Below are positions 1 through 6,766 of a stretch of 17,875 nucleotides of DNA, piece after piece. Origin of the DNA: an uncultured Collinsella sp. (GTDB lineage: Bacteria > Actinomycetota > Coriobacteriia > Coriobacteriales > Coriobacteriaceae); the NCBI GenBank assembly GCA_900550205.1, contig URRJ01000022.1:1-17875 (forward strand). Direction: 5' to 3'. The notes beneath the pieces were generated by a model, which saw only the letters and a program-made list of their open reading frames with translations, had not been told where the DNA came from and did not search any database. The number at the start of each line of letters is the position of its first letter. Positions within the stretch are counted from its first letter, which is position 1. A program made the translations under genes and the position numbers.

Positions 1-20
1 TCAGATTGTCCAAATGCGGC

Positions 21-65
21 CCGCGCAGCGTCGGCAGGTTACGGCGTTTGGTAAAACGCCGTAAC
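21..65. repeat. Terminal hairpin of repeat element, copy 1 (3' of lacC)
   Basis: A perfect 12-bp stem (38-49 with 54-65) with a 4-base loop ends one base after the lacC stop codon. The flank CCGCGCAGCGTCG at 21-33 is also found at 2269-2281 next to copy 2. The stem differs from copy 2 by two compensated base-pair changes. No T-run follows on the lacC mRNA side, so it is not a textbook intrinsic terminator. The rest of this copy would lie left of the window. Confidence 0.75.
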
Positions 66-66
66 T

Positions 67-1002
67 CTAAAGCTCAGTTACTTCAACGCTGTTGTAGATC
101 TCGTCCCAGCGGTCCATGACCAAGTGGCCGGTCTTGGGATCCATGGCGTTGAGCTTGCCGCAGGTATTGGCGGTCTTGAGCACCGTGACGTCGTCGGCAC
201 CAGCAGCAATGGCATGCGCAAAGCCGGCGATGGTCGAGTCGCCGGAACCCGTCGCGTTCACAGCCGCAATTGCGGGCGTCTTGGCGCGGAACGCGCGACC
301 CTCATGGAAGCCCACCGAACCGGCAGCGCCCATCGAAACGACAACCCAAGGAATACCGGCAAAGCGGCCATCGGCGGCAAGCGCCTCGCGCAGAGCATCG
401 ACATCATCGGTCGTAAAGGACGTGCCCAGCAGGCCGTTAATCTCGGTCAGGTTGGGCTTTACGAGCTCAGGCTTAGCGTCAGACTCCAGCGCGGCCTCCA
501 GCGATGCGCCCGAAGTGTCGAGCAGCACCTTGGCGCCCGCCTCTTCGGCGATCTTGACGAGCTCGGCATAGTAGCCGGCATCGACGCCACGCGGCAGCGA
601 GCCCGAAAGCGTCACAACGTCCGCCTTCGCTGCAAGCTCGGCGAACTTGGCCGTAAAGGCCTCGAGCTCGGCCGGGGCGATCTGCGGGCCGCTCTCCAGC
701 AGCTCGGTCTGATTACCCTCGTGCAGAATATTCAGGCAAATGCGCGTCTCACCGGCAATGGGCACAAAGTCGTTCTTGACGCCGTCGGCATCCATAAGCT
801 CGGCCATATAGGCACCCATGTGACCGCCGAGCAGGCCAGTCGCGAGCACGTCGTCGCCCAGCTGCAGCAGCACGCGGCTCACGTTGAGGCCCTTGCCGCC
901 GGCGGTCTTTTCGGGCATCACGCGGTTAACATCGTCGATGATCAGCTTATCGAGCTGATAGCGCGTATCAATCGACGGGTTCATGGTAACGGTCAGAATC
1001 AT
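67..1002 (-). CDS. lacC: Tagatose-6-phosphate kinase LacC (PfkB family)
   Basis: A cytosolic sugar kinase that phosphorylates D-tagatose-6-phosphate with ATP to tagatose-1,6-bisphosphate, the step after LacAB. The 311-residue protein starts MILTVTMNPSIDTRYQLD, the typical N-terminus of LacC. It carries the PfkB signatures TAGGKGLNVSRVL near residue 47 and NATGSGDSTIAGF, with the catalytic-base Asp at about residue 255. The stretch ETRICLNILHEGNQTELLESGP is also LacC-like. I chose the ATG at 1002 because AGGAG lies 6 bases upstream and homologues begin there; an in-frame ATG at 1047 would add 15 unusual residues. It follows the lacX-like gene by 56 bp on the same strand, so the two are probably co-transcribed. 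A 1-phosphofructokinase is the alternative, but the motifs and the lacAB context favour LacC. The partner aldolase LacD is not in the window. Confidence 0.9.
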   Translation of the reverse strand: MILTVTMNPSIDTRYQLDKLIIDDVNRVMPEKTAGGKGLNVSRVLLQLGDDVLATGLLGGHMGAYMAELMDADGVKNDFVPIAGETRICLNILHEGNQTELLESGPQIAPAELEAFTAKFAELAAKADVVTLSGSLPRGVDAGYYAELVKIAEEAGAKVLLDTSGASLEAALESDAKPELVKPNLTEINGLLGTSFTTDDVDALREALAADGRFAGIPWVVVSMGAAGSVGFHEGRAFRAKTPAIAAVNATGSGDSTIAGFAHAIAAGADDVTVLKTANTCGKLNAMDPKTGHLVMDRWDEIYNSVEVTEL

Positions 1003-1058
1003 AATGAACTCCTGTTTCCGGGGCACGACACGCGCGGCCCCAAACATATGATAGCTCG

Positions 1059-1940
1059 TTAAAGGATCTCGATCTCAAAGCCGCGGGTAACGGTCTCCCC
1101 CGGCTTGGCAACCAGGCAGCCGCGCTTGTGCTCCAGGATATCGTCCTCGTCGGAGCAGGTGGACAGGCCGCCCCACGGCTCCACGGCCACAAAGTCGCCC
1201 TCGGGCTTGCTCCACACAATCAGGTACGGCATATCGGGGAACGTCAGGCGCACGCCCTTGTCCTCGGTCTTCTTGGTCAGCGTAACCACGCGGCTCTCGA
1301 GCACGTCAAAGATGGTCTCCGCGAAGTCGAAGAGTTCGTGGGTCAGCGGCAGGTTCTGGTCGATCATGGGGTTCTTGCTGCGATGCTCAACATCAATCAG
1401 GCCCGTCGAGGGAACGGCAGTACAGAGCTCGGCGGCCTCGCGCTGCTCAAAACGGAGCTCGTAGTCGTCATAGGACTCGCCTTCGTCGAGCGGGCACTTA
1501 AAGCCGGGGTGACCGCCCACAAAGAACGGCATGTCCTCGGTACCCTCATTGGTCACCTCGTACGAAACGGCTACCTTTTCCGAATCGATCGTGTAACGAG
1601 CAACAATCTTAAACGGATACGGGTACTGTTCGAGCAACTCGGCATGGTCGGCAGAGCTTAGGCTCAGAGCAACCATATTGTCGCCCTGTTCCTCGAGCTT
1701 CCACTCCTGTTTGCGCGCAAAGCCGTGGCGGGCGAGCTTAACCTCGCGGCCGCCCATGGTCATTGCGCGACCGTCACGAAGACCGCCGCAGATCGGGAAG
1801 CAAATAGGTGCCTGGCCCGACCACACCGCCGGATCGCCCTGCCACAGATACTCGCGACCGTCGGCCACAATTGAGGTGAACGAGCCGCCCGCCGTGCTCA
1901 GTGCTACGCGGATAGAACCGTTATCAAGAACAAACTCCAT
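1059..1940 (-). CDS. lacX: Aldose 1-epimerase family protein, LacX-like
   Basis: A 293-residue cytosolic protein of the galactose mutarotase superfamily, LacX branch. Family members interconvert anomers of sugars or sugar phosphates; the exact substrate of LacX proteins is not established. Visible hallmarks are an N-terminal beta-sandwich start (LDNGSIRVALSTAGGSF), the WQGDPAVWSGQAPICFPICGGL segment, and GGHPGFKCPL with a probable catalytic His at about residue 144. The ATG at 1938-1940 is preferred over the in-frame ATG at 1973 because homologous sequence begins at MEFVLDNG and a purine-rich GGGAAGG precedes it. It lies just upstream of lacC in the same direction, matching Firmicutes lac operons that carry lacX. 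I see no convincing promoter in front of it; the structured repeat at 2172-2313 separates it from lacB. Confidence 0.82.
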   Translation of the reverse strand: MEFVLDNGSIRVALSTAGGSFTSIVADGREYLWQGDPAVWSGQAPICFPICGGLRDGRAMTMGGREVKLARHGFARKQEWKLEEQGDNMVALSLSSADHAELLEQYPYPFKIVARYTIDSEKVAVSYEVTNEGTEDMPFFVGGHPGFKCPLDEGESYDDYELRFEQREAAELCTAVPSTGLIDVEHRSKNPMIDQNLPLTHELFDFAETIFDVLESRVVTLTKKTEDKGVRLTFPDMPYLIVWSKPEGDFVAVEPWGGLSTCSDEDDILEHKRGCLVAKPGETVTRGFEIEIL

Positions 1941-2317
1941 AGGAGCCTTCCCTTTCTTACGACAGCCCGCCAAGTCAATAGGGCTGATAGAAAACCGGCC
2001 CGCGCCCCCTCACAGAAACGCGAGCCGTCAATTGAAAAGCTGCAGAATGCCGGGTACCGCCAAAACGAAGCACTCAAGCCAAGCAAGCAAACGTGTTATC
2101 GGAGCAGCTCGCCGTACCAGAACACTTCGCAACAACAGGGGCGATCTCACAGGTCACTCAAACGTCAGCGAGCGGCGCTCAGGTGCCCCAGGTCGCCGCG
2201 AAAGAGGAGCGACGCGTACTTCATGTACGCGAGCGACGGTTTGAGCGGCGAGATGGGGTGCCTGAGCGCCGCGCAGCGTCGACCCGTTACGCGGTTTGGT
2301 AAAACCGCGTAACCCCA
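1941..2317. other. Intergenic region between lacB and lacX holding a structured repeat
   Basis: This 377-bp gap has no credible gene. Its right-hand 145 bases are occupied by nested inverted repeats, listed separately. The left-hand part (about 1960-2165) shows no clear promoter hexamers, operator or terminator. A short plus-strand frame crosses it but has no ribosome site, and its peptide simply follows the palindrome. Confidence 0.6.
2172..2313. repeat. Nested palindromic element with terminal hairpin, copy 2 (3' of lacB)
   Basis: The element is built of nested arms. The outer arms, 2172-2189 and 2255-2272, are 18 bp with two wobble pairs. The inner arms are 2193-2199 and 2245-2251 (TCGCCGC / GCGGCGA). 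The core hairpin is 2213-2219 with 2225-2231 (CGCGTAC / GTACGCG). After the shared flank CCGCGCAGCGTCG (2269-2281) comes a 12-bp hairpin, 2286-2297 with 2302-2313, which ends 4 bases from the lacB stop codon. It could be a REP/MITE-like dispersed element or a structured 3' UTR; the sequence alone does not decide. Confidence 0.75.
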
Positions 2318-2842
2318 CTAGTCGTGATACTCGCCGCGGTCCCACTTCTCGAGGAACTCGTCAAAGAAGTGCGGGTCAGCCTGAGCCTCGGCGTCGGCCT
2401 TGTTGCAGGCATCGATCTTGGCGATCAGGGCGTCGTGCTCGGGAGTCTTCTCGTAGGGCTCCTCCAGGAAGGCAAGCATGATATCGGCCATCAGGAACTC
2501 GCCGGTGATCTTGCCGCCAAAGCCCACGATGTTGGCGTTGAGCTCGCGACGGGCATACAGGGCAGAGGTCATGTCGCGGACCAGGGCGCAGCGGGCGCCG
2601 GGGACCTTGTTGACGGCGTTGGTGATGCCGATGCCGGTGCCGCACAGGGCCACGCCAAAGTCGGCCTTGCCGCTGGCAACAGCCTCGCCCACGGCCTTGC
2701 CGTAGATGGGATAGTGCGTACGGGTGTGGCTGTAGGTGCCGCAGTCGAGCACCTTGTAGCCAGCCTGCTCCAGGCGGTCGGCCAGATAGATCTTCTCGTC
2801 CGTAACGATATGGTCGCAACCGATTGCGATGGTCTTCTTCAT
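2318..2842 (-). CDS. lacB: Galactose-6-phosphate isomerase subunit LacB
   Basis: A subunit of the heteromeric LacAB enzyme that isomerises D-galactose-6-phosphate to D-tagatose-6-phosphate in the cytosol. The 174-residue protein has the RpiB/LacAB fold with the LacB-specific start IGCDHIVTD, THYPIYGKAVGE, the CGTGIGITNAVNKVPG active-site loop (Cys at residue 67), RDMTSALYARRELNAN, and the highly conserved C-terminus DPHFFDEFLEKWDRGEYHD, which closely resembles staphylococcal LacB. The length matches LacB (about 171). The ATG at 2840-2842 has AAAGGA seven bases upstream. It lies 63 bp behind lacA and is almost certainly in the same transcript. A covarying hairpin sits directly after its stop codon. 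Ribose-5-phosphate isomerase B is the only alternative and is unlikely given the paired lacA. Confidence 0.95.
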   Translation of the reverse strand: MKKTIAIGCDHIVTDEKIYLADRLEQAGYKVLDCGTYSHTRTHYPIYGKAVGEAVASGKADFGVALCGTGIGITNAVNKVPGARCALVRDMTSALYARRELNANIVGFGGKITGEFLMADIMLAFLEEPYEKTPEHDALIAKIDACNKADAEAQADPHFFDEFLEKWDRGEYHD

Positions 2843-2905
2843 CAGAACGTCCTTTCGTCTGAATTCACAAGTTGAGGTAGAAGTTCGAGTTCTCGGTGGC
2901 TCTCG

Positions 2906-3334
2906 TTAGGCCATCTTGTTGAGCATGTCGACACGGATCTGGTGACGGCCGCCGGCGTACTGGGCACGCAGGAACTCACGGGCGATCTTCTTAGCGACCT
3001 CGGTGCCCACAACGCCCGGGCCCATGGTGACCATGCGCGAGCCGTTGTGCTCGCGGGTCATGTAAGCGGAACGCTCGTCGGAAATGTTGGCGACGACCAT
3101 GCCCTTGATCTTGACGGCGGCCATATAGGAGCCGACGCCGTACTTATCGAATGCGAAGCCCTGGGAATCCTTGTGCTCCAGCAGGTCCTTGGCAACGGCG
3201 GTCGCGGAATCGACAAAGTCCGCGGCAGGGGTCTCGGAATAGTCGACGACCTCGTGACCGTCGGCGATGAGCATCTCCTTGATGGACTCCTTCATCGACA
3301 TACCGTCGGCATCGGAAGCGATTACAACCCTCAT
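2906..3334 (-). CDS. lacA: Galactose-6-phosphate isomerase subunit LacA
   Basis: The second subunit of galactose-6-phosphate isomerase; LacA and LacB form the active complex. The 142-residue length matches LacA. Recognisable family features are MRVVIASDADGMSMKESIKE, ADFVDSATAVAKD, YGVGSYMAAVKIKGMVVANISDERSAYMTREHNGSRM, and the C-terminal GGRHQIRVDMLNKM, nearly identical to Firmicutes LacA. It lacks the CGTG cysteine motif found in LacB, as expected for this subunit. The ATG at 3334 is preceded by a strong AAGGAGG five bases upstream. It is the first gene of the lacAB transcript; the upstream region carries DeoR-like TGTTCGA/TGTTCA repeats. Confidence 0.95.
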   Translation of the reverse strand: MRVVIASDADGMSMKESIKEMLIADGHEVVDYSETPAADFVDSATAVAKDLLEHKDSQGFAFDKYGVGSYMAAVKIKGMVVANISDERSAYMTREHNGSRMVTMGPGVVGTEVAKKIAREFLRAQYAGGRHQIRVDMLNKMA

Positions 3335-3439
3335 GACATCCTCCTTGAGAGATACGCAGGTGCGTAGTTTCTGTTTGGAAGTGTTGAATCGCGTTCAGGT
3401 CCGGGCATCTGAATGTGCGGTTCTTCACTGTTCATGTTT

Positions 3440-3458
3440 ATTTGAACACATTCGAACA
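3440..3458 (-). promoter_or_regulatory. Candidate DeoR-type operator upstream of lacA
   Basis: The minus strand reads TGTTCGAATGTGTTCAAAT, two TGTTC units 10 bases apart. A near copy, TGTTCGATATTGTTCAGAT, lies upstream of lacF at 5434-5452. TGTTCGA-type half-sites are known for DeoR-family sugar regulators such as GlpR. No DeoR gene is in the window. Confidence 0.5.
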
Positions 3459-3484
3459 GTAACTGCAACAATTATTTGTTTGTC

Positions 3485-3504
3485 TTTGTTCTTTTTTGAA
3501 CAAA
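3485..3504. promoter_or_regulatory. Palindrome TTTGTTC-N6-GAACAAA upstream of lacA
   Basis: Perfect 7-base arms flank a T6 spacer. The GAACA/TGTTC core is the same as in the motif at 3440-3458, so it may be a second binding site for the same regulator. The T-rich spacer also makes a short hairpin possible. Confidence 0.4.
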
Positions 3505-3562
3505 TACCGTCCACGGATGATTGCTGACCGTTTGGACCGGGCGCGGACGTAGCGACCATGTG

Positions 3563-3607
3563 TTCAACAAACAAAAGGGCGGCCGAGAACTCGTCTCGGC
3601 CGCCCTT
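3563..3607 (-). terminator. Intrinsic terminator of the membrane-protein gene
   Basis: A 14-bp perfect stem (3575-3588 with 3594-3607, GC core GGGCGGCCGAGA) with a 5-base loop. On the minus strand it is followed by TTTTGTTTGTT, a good U-tract. It lies 34 bases after the stop codon of the gene ending at 3642. Confidence 0.88.
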
Positions 3608-3641
3608 CTTACGGTTGATCTTCCAAGGATCGCCTTGCCGC

Positions 3642-4673
3642 CTACTCAGACTGCCCGCTCTTCTTGGCATGTCTGGACGGAGCGCTCAGGAAACGACCCG
3701 TCAGATAGTTCGCGGGACCGGAGATATCGATCCCCAGCAGCACGTGTCCTAGCCACAGGAACGCCACGAGCACCAGTAGAGGAATCACACACGAGGTCAC
3801 GATCATCACGATGACGCCTTCGATCAGATCGGTCACCTGATGCACGATCTCATCGGTCATCTGCTTGGCACCGCCGGTCACCGACGTAACAAGGCTCGAG
3901 GCCCCGTCAGTCAACTGCTCGAGCACGTTTTTGGACTCCTTGGCCTCGGATTTTTTCTTGTTCGATTTCGAGCTGGTCTCGGCTGACTTGTCCGTGGCAT
4001 CAGCCGTCTTTGCGGCATCGCTCGCCTTTTGCTCAGCTTGCTCAAGACTTACGCGATACGTTTCATCGACCTTCTGCGACACCCATACGCTCGCGGGTAC
4101 GAGCGCCATGCCGATCACGGCAACCACCAGCACGCGTGTCGCCACACGGCGCAGGACGGCGCTCGTACTCCAGCGCCCGTGAATGCCGAGCGACACCGCA
4201 AAGAGCACCAACGCAAACGGGATTAGGACGCCCAAGCCAACCGACCACAAAATCGTGAGCAAATATTTCTCTAGGTATAGCACGGCAAGCACGATACCAA
4301 GGTTGCCTGAAAGCTGCGCGAGCTGCTCGGCAACCGGCGTTCCCGTATCACCCGGCAGCGCGGTAATGCCCGCAGACAGCGCCACGCACGAGGTCGTGAG
4401 CGCCAGTACGTTACCCTTCTTTTGGTCGATGACCTCGATGGTGGAGTCCCAAGTTTTGGTATCGGCGAAATGCGGACGAGCTACAAAGCCCGACAGCAGC
4501 GCCAGGACCACGAGCGCAACGATAAAGCCAATCTGCAGCTTTTTGTTTGCGCACACGACATCGGACAGACTGGGCTGCAGCTCGGTTACCGCCGTGTGCT
4601 CGGTTATCTGGACAGGACGCCCATGAGCCATCTCGTGCGCATCTTTCTTTTGAATCAATCCGTTGTCCGGCAT
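3642..4673 (-). CDS. Uncharacterised multi-pass membrane protein
   Basis: I do not recognise this 343-residue protein. It has a polar N-terminus of about 45 residues, then a hydrophobic segment at about 46-65, a weaker one at 88-107, a pair at about 122-165, one at 178-198, and a last strong one at about 284-314. Between the last two is a 75-residue stretch rich in Lys, Ser, Ala and Glu (EQAEQKASDAAKTADATDKS onward, residues 211-250), likely disordered or coiled-coil and extramembrane. The ATG at 4673 has GAGGAGG seven bases upstream. It has a strong terminator of its own, so it is probably a single-gene unit. A TATACT-like -10 (4712-4717, minus strand) is the only promoter hint. It sits between lacF and lacA, but no motif ties it to sugar transport. 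Confidence 0.75.
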   Translation of the reverse strand: MPDNGLIQKKDAHEMAHGRPVQITEHTAVTELQPSLSDVVCANKKLQIGFIVALVVLALLSGFVARPHFADTKTWDSTIEVIDQKKGNVLALTTSCVALSAGITALPGDTGTPVAEQLAQLSGNLGIVLAVLYLEKYLLTILWSVGLGVLIPFALVLFAVSLGIHGRWSTSAVLRRVATRVLVVAVIGMALVPASVWVSQKVDETYRVSLEQAEQKASDAAKTADATDKSAETSSKSNKKKSEAKESKNVLEQLTDGASSLVTSVTGGAKQMTDEIVHQVTDLIEGVIVMIVTSCVIPLLVLVAFLWLGHVLLGIDISGPANYLTGRFLSAPSRHAKKSGQSE

Positions 4674-4789
4674 TTGGATACCTCCTCATTCCGGCCTGTA
4701 TTGCGGATGGAAGTATACCCACCGAGCAAAAATCGAACGGGAGGACAACGGTGCGCACCAAGACTGTCCCCAATGACTATCTCGGGATG

Positions 4790-4856
4790 AGTTGCGGTGG
4801 AATAGGGATTGTTTTGTGCCCGCCGGCCCCTATTCAATCCCTATTTCACCGCAACT
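4790..4856. repeat. Long inverted repeat (22-bp stem, 23-base loop)
   Basis: The arms 4790-4811 and 4835-4856 pair over 22 bases with one wobble (core GTTGCGGTG / CACCGCAAC). It lies upstream of the membrane-protein gene and beyond the lacF terminator. There is no U-tract on either side, so it is not a typical terminator. A REP-like intergenic element is likely; the adjacent segment at about 4751-4775 (GCACCAAGACTGTCCC) may belong to the same element. Confidence 0.7.
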
Positions 4857-4867
4857 TGGAGGAGGAC

Positions 4868-4901
4868 AGAAAAAGCCCTGCTGCGGATAGCGGCAGGGCT
4901 T
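4868..4901 (-). terminator. Intrinsic terminator of lacF
   Basis: A 12-bp stem (4873-4884 with 4890-4901; AAGCCCTGC core, one wobble) with a 5-base loop. It is followed on the minus strand by a run of T ending in CTG. It lies about 30 bases after the lacF stop codon. Confidence 0.88.
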
Positions 4902-4930
4902 ATGGAAGGGAACTTGGTTGTGAGGGCTCG

Positions 4931-5269
4931 TTAGGCGAGCTTGGCCTCGAGCTCGGCGATGCGCTTGTAGGCATCGATGGTAAAGCGGGCCTGCTTCTCC
5001 AGGATCATAGTGGTCATGAGAGTGTCCTGAGCATGGGCCATGATGAAGGTCATCTCCATCTCGCCACCGCCGGCCTCCTGCGAAAGCAGCTTGGTCTGCG
5101 TGTCGTGGGCACCGATGAGCGCATCGCTGGCATCCTTGTGCAGCTGCTCGGCCTTCTCAAAGTCACCCTCGCGAGCAGCATCGAGCGCTGCAAGCAAATC
5201 GGTCTGGGCGTCACCAGCGTATGCGACAATCTCGAATCCAACCATCGAGATTTCTTCTTTGGTTGCCAT
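4931..5269 (-). CDS. lacF: PTS lactose/cellobiose-family EIIA (LacF)
   Basis: A cytosolic phosphocarrier that takes phosphate from HPr and passes it to the IIB domain of lactose-type EIICB. The 112-residue, all-helical, trimer-forming family is recognised by EEISMVGFEIVAYAGDAQTDLLAAL and by the active-site segment TFIMAHAQDTLMTTMILEKQA, with the phosphorylated His at residue 79 and the trimer metal-ligand Asp at 82. The ATG at 5269 has AAAGGA seven bases upstream. It is transcribed away from lacI-A on the same strand with a 214-bp gap holding a DeoR-like motif, and has its own terminator. It is the only EIIA gene in the window, so it may serve all three EIICB transporters. A cellobiose/chitobiose EIIA is possible by family, but the lac context favours LacF. 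Confidence 0.92.
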   Translation of the reverse strand: MATKEEISMVGFEIVAYAGDAQTDLLAALDAAREGDFEKAEQLHKDASDALIGAHDTQTKLLSQEAGGGEMEMTFIMAHAQDTLMTTMILEKQARFTIDAYKRIAELEAKLA

Positions 5270-5433
5270 ATTGCGTTCCTTTCACATATGAACCAATGGA
5301 GAGCATCGCGTCCGGGCATACGCGCTGCGTTGTGTATGACAGAAACAATAACATTCAAACAAAAAAGAACAGCGCAAAACGTGATTTCGAGCTATGAACG
5401 GTCGCTTTTCGCCCGTGAACGGTTTTTAAACCA

Positions 5434-5452
5434 ATCTGAACAATATCGAACA
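5434..5452 (-). promoter_or_regulatory. Candidate DeoR-type operator upstream of lacF
   Basis: The minus strand reads TGTTCGATATTGTTCAGAT, matching 15 of 19 positions of the lacA-upstream motif. It lies 165 bases before the lacF start. A run TTTAAA (minus strand) just downstream could be part of a promoter, but no confident -35 is seen. Confidence 0.5.
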
Positions 5453-5483
5453 TAATTAGCGGCAACCCAAACAGACCTGCGCC

Positions 5484-6488
5484 CTAGCGTACATCGCGCA
5501 CCGTATCGCCCTCGACGAGCACGCCCGGAAACAGCATGTGCTCCACACCGGGCGCAACGCCCTCGGCGCCGGCAATCTTGTCGACCGCCCACATGCCGAC
5601 GCGCTTGTTGTCAAAGCGCACCGTGGTCAGGCGACGGTCGGGCACGATATCGCCCAGGCTGTCATCAACACCCACCACACTCACGTCCTCGGGCACGCGC
5701 TTTCCGCGCGACTCGAGCCCGCGAATGCAGCCGTAGGCCATGGCGTCGTTGGAAGCATAAATGGCCGTACAGGTCGGATCATCCGCCAGGGCCTGACCTG
5801 CGGCATATCCGCTCTGCGCCGTCCAATCGCCACGGATAAGTCGCGGTGGCTCAATGCCATGCGCGCGCAATGTCTCGCGCCAGCCTTCCTCGCGCCGCAT
5901 GCCCGAAAGCGAGCGCTCGGGACACGAGATAAAGTGCACGGTCTTGTGCCCCCGCTCCAGCAAGTACTCGACCACCTGGCGCGAGCAATCGAACTGGTCG
6001 TTATCGACCGTTGAACAGAGCGGGTGCTCCAACATCGTAACGAGCACCGTCTGCATGCCGGGCAGCGGCTCAAAAGTGCCAAAGTCTGCCGGCATGCGAT
6101 TCATGATCACAACCATACCGTCCACTGGCAGTGCGCTCATGCGCGACGATGCGCTCTCGAGGGTATACGGATGCCCGTCTACTTTAGTGAGGGTGATGGC
6201 ATAGCCGTGCTTATCGGCCGCGGCGGCAAAGCCCTCCATACGGTCGAGATTGCCGGTGCCGGTAATGTTGAACATGGCGACGCCGACGGTCTTAAACTTA
6301 CCGCGGCGCAGCGATCGACCGGCAAAATTGGGGCGATACCCCAGCTCGCGCATGGCGGCACGCACGCGTTCCTTGGTCTCGGGGCGCACGCTGGGCGAAT
6401 CGTGCACGGTGCGCGAGACCGTCTGCTCCGAGACGCCCGCGAGGCGCGCTACGTCTTTGACGGATACCGATTTTTTAACAGCGGCCAT
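5484..6488 (-). CDS. LacI-family repressor A (module A)
   Basis: A 334-residue sugar-responsive repressor. The N-terminal helix-turn-helix is VSVKDVARLAGVSEQTVSRTV, with Glu-Gln at the two specificity positions of the recognition helix. It is followed by the hinge helix RPNFAGRSLRR with the minor-groove Leu. The periplasmic-binding-like effector domain follows, with the typical YASNDAMAYGCIRGL and PEDVSVVGVDDSLGDIVPDRRLTTVRFD motifs. The start at 6488 gives a normal LacI N-terminus, though its ribosome site (GAAAGATCG) is weak. It is divergent from EIICB-A; two matching operator-like sites lie between them, so it probably represses both that operon and itself. The inducer is unknown; phosphorylated or free lactose-type sugars are plausible. 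Confidence 0.92.
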   Translation of the reverse strand: MAAVKKSVSVKDVARLAGVSEQTVSRTVHDSPSVRPETKERVRAAMRELGYRPNFAGRSLRRGKFKTVGVAMFNITGTGNLDRMEGFAAAADKHGYAITLTKVDGHPYTLESASSRMSALPVDGMVVIMNRMPADFGTFEPLPGMQTVLVTMLEHPLCSTVDNDQFDCSRQVVEYLLERGHKTVHFISCPERSLSGMRREEGWRETLRAHGIEPPRLIRGDWTAQSGYAAGQALADDPTCTAIYASNDAMAYGCIRGLESRGKRVPEDVSVVGVDDSLGDIVPDRRLTTVRFDNKRVGMWAVDKIAGAEGVAPGVEHMLFPGVLVEGDTVRDVR

Positions 6489-6646
6489 AGGTCGATCTTT
6501 CTATGTCAACGATGCCATTGGTGGCACCTTGCGCAGTCATTTTTAACGCCTTCAAGTATATCCAACGCCTCCCCCACCATACGCTCACCACCCAAAACCT
6601 ACCGTTCACCGACATTTTTGCTTCCCCGAACGGCTTTTGTCGCCCA

Positions 6647-6664
6647 AATGTTAACGTTGCCATT
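6647..6664 (+). promoter_or_regulatory. LacI-type operator A1
   Basis: AATGTTAACGTTGCCATT. A palindrome-like site centred on ACGT, as in LacI-family operators; its right half GTTGCCATT is shared with operator A2 and is not seen upstream of modules B or C. Confidence 0.65.
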
Positions 6665-6766
6665 GTGCAAACACAGAGCCACCGGGCGGCTCAAACGTTT
6701 ACGCGCAAGGAATCGACGGTCCACAGGCACAGGGGCCATCGGTTCGCGTCTTATTTTGTGTCGCAA

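Larger units (their letters stand above)
3335..3562 (-). promoter_or_regulatory. lacAB promoter region
   Basis: This AT-rich upstream region lies between lacA and the terminator of the membrane-protein gene; with that terminator and its trailer, the gene-free stretch runs to 3641. Reading the minus strand, TTGCAG followed about 17 bases later by TCAAAT is a weak candidate -35/-10 pair that would straddle the TGTTCGA motif at 3440-3458. A second palindrome, TTTGTTC-N6-GAACAAA, lies farther upstream at 3485-3504. The leader from the motif to the lacA start is about 105 bases. The hexamers are poor, so the promoter call is tentative, but the symmetry elements are clear. Confidence 0.5.

Noticed and set aside
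67..1047. Reading the lacC-type kinase as a fructose 1-phosphofructokinase, and starting it at 1047
   Set aside because: LacC-specific segments and the lacAB neighbourhood favour tagatose-6-phosphate kinase. The ribosome site points to 1002.
2093..2302. Small plus-strand gene in the lacB-lacX gap
   Set aside because: No ribosome site; the peptide merely translates the palindromic repeat.
2318..3334. Two ribose-5-phosphate isomerase B genes
   Set aside because: The pair matches LacA and LacB individually, including their diagnostic C-termini, so they are the two galactose-6-phosphate isomerase subunits.
4547..5455. 302-codon plus-strand frame across the membrane gene start, lacF terminator and lacF
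   Set aside because: It crosses two minus-strand genes, an inverted repeat and a terminator; there is no coding signature.
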